A stretch of DNA of 64,000 bases from Streptomyces regalis (GTDB lineage Bacteria > Actinomycetota > Actinomycetes > Streptomycetales > Streptomycetaceae). The stretch's first letter is position 1. Each line of letters starts with the position of its first letter. The notes under the pieces were generated by a model. That model saw only the letters and a list, made by a program, of their open reading frames with translations, was not told the origin of the DNA and did not search any database. Both the position numbers and the translations under genes were made by a program. The stretch spans positions 114,883 through 178,882 of the forward strand of contig NZ_LLZG01000025.1 of the NCBI RefSeq assembly GCF_001509475.1, in the 5' to 3' direction. Shown here piece after piece: positions 63,261-64,000 of this stretch.

Positions 63261-64000
63261 CGGAGACCCCCACCGCCGACCTCGCCGCCCGCAAGCGAGA
63301 ACTGCTGCGCCGCCGGCTGGAGAGCGCCGGTCTGGCCGACGCCGACGCGCGCTCCGAGCGGATCCCGCGGCGGCCGGCGGACACGCCCCGGCTGCCGCTG
63401 TCGTACGCCCAGTCCCGGATGTGGCTGCTCCAGCAGCTCGACCCGGCCAGCCCCGCCTACAACGTCTGCCTCGCCATCCGCCTGCGCGGCCCCCTCGACC
63501 CGGCCGCCCTGCGCACGGCCCTGCAGGGTCTGATCGACCGGCACGAGGTGCTGCGCACCCGCTACCCGGCCGCCGGGGACGGCAGCCCGGAGCAACTGGT
63601 GGACGCCGAGGCGGAGGTGGAGTTCGACGCGGTCGACCTGCGCGGGCTGCCGGAGCAGGAGCGGGAGAGCAGGGCGACGGAACTGGCCCGGACCGCCTCG
63701 GCGACGCCCTTCGACCTCGCCTCCGACCACCCGCTGCGTACGCTGCTGATCCATCGCGCGGAGCAGGACCACACCCTCGTCCTGACGGTGCACCACATAG
63801 CCTGGGACGGGGGGACATTCAACGCGCTCTCCCGGGACCTGAGCGCCCTCTACCGGGCGGCGGCCACCGGTGAGCCTTCGCCTCTCGAACAACTCCCGCT
63901 CCAATACGGCGACTTCGCGCTCTGGCAGCGCACCACCTGGACCGACGAGCGACTCGCCGGCCACCTCGACCACTGGCGCACCATCCTGGTCCCCCCGCCC
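63257..64000 (+). CDS. NRPS 3 (partial; runs off the window)
   Basis: GTG 63257 overlaps the NRPS 2 stop (GTGA) and the frame stays open for 248 codons to the window edge. A short helical N-terminus (DLAARKRELLRRRLESAG) resembling a docking or linker segment is followed by the first part of a condensation domain: LPLSYAQSRMWLLQQLDPAS and the catalytic HHIAWDGGTF (near 179). Because NRPS 2 ends in an epimerization domain, this should be a D-accepting (DCL) condensation domain. The remaining modules, and probably the aryl carrier, cyclization and thioesterase domains, lie beyond the window. Confidence 0.92.
   Translation, partial: MTETPTADLAARKRELLRRRLESAGLADADARSERIPRRPADTPRLPLSYAQSRMWLLQQLDPASPAYNVCLAIRLRGPLDPAALRTALQGLIDRHEVLRTRYPAAGDGSPEQLVDAEAEVEFDAVDLRGLPEQERESRATELARTASATPFDLASDHPLRTLLIHRAEQDHTLVLTVHHIAWDGGTFNALSRDLSALYRAAATGEPSPLEQLPLQYGDFALWQRTTWTDERLAGHLDHWRTILVPPP

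Overview
The window is high-GC actinobacterial DNA and almost certainly Streptomyces. Codon use is strongly GC-biased at the third position, GTG and TTG starts are common, and operons are packed with 1-4 base stop/start overlaps. It carries DmdR/IdeR-type iron boxes, CsoR-type copper operators and families typical of streptomycetes (SAV2177-type methyltransferase, DUF5133, DUF3140, MbtH, MbtI-type salicylate synthase). About half of the window is conserved metabolism. The rest is a decayed integration region and the left part of a siderophore gene cluster that runs off the right edge.

Layout. 0-6.3 kb: a lipoprotein, a LuxR-type response regulator, an FtsX/LolD-like ABC transporter and a DUF4333 protein on the minus strand, with a divergent sensor kinase. 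6.3-13.4 kb: an unusual plus-strand operon (XRE-cupin regulator, M24/creatinase-like hydrolase, thiamine-dependent E1 alpha and beta, amidohydrolase, bicupin, SDR) that I cannot assign to a known pathway. 13.4-21.3 kb: methyltransferase, HhH protein, DUF3140, Dps, lipase, thiolase, TauE/SafE permease, HAD phosphatase and a secreted hydrolase. 21.4-25.3 kb: cobK and cobF separated by a decayed MFS gene, then a DUF309 protein. 25.4-34.65 kb: a damaged tRNA-Pro, a tyrosine recombinase that has lost its nucleophile, a pentapeptide-repeat remnant, a frameshifted hydrolase and a ferritin-like gene split by an IS5-type remnant. Intact genes are scattered among these (nitronate monooxygenase, YceI, Hsp20, VOC, DUF5133). 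34.9-41.5 kb: a sugar-uptake and oxidoreductase operon under a LacI-type operator, ending at a 189-bp MITE-like element. 41.7-43.5 kb: secreted glycerophosphodiesterase and phospholipase A2. 43.5-47.3 kb: a copper-resistance locus (CopA, CopZ, secreted His-rich protein).

47.3-64 kb is the siderophore locus. Three iron boxes drive (i) a minus-strand operon with a salicylate-type aryl-AMP ligase and two FecCD permeases, (ii) a plus-strand operon with an MbtI-type salicylate synthase, an EntS-like exporter and an alpha/beta hydrolase, and (iii) an operon with PanD (aspartate 1-decarboxylase), MbtH and three NRPS genes. PanD makes beta-alanine, and the first NRPS adenylation domain has a beta-alanine-like binding-pocket code lacking the usual Asp235. 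I therefore infer a salicyl-capped, beta-alanine-containing siderophore, in the general family of madurastatins and cahuitamycins. The aryl carrier and cyclization domains and the ABC ATPase/binding protein are not in view.

The most unusual items are: an intergenic repeat embedded in frame in the second NRPS adenylation domain; a MITE whose perfect terminal repeats supply the stop codons of both flanking genes; the unassigned XRE-cupin operon, whose M24 and SDR members lack canonical catalytic residues; and the dead integrase beside a broken tRNA-Pro.
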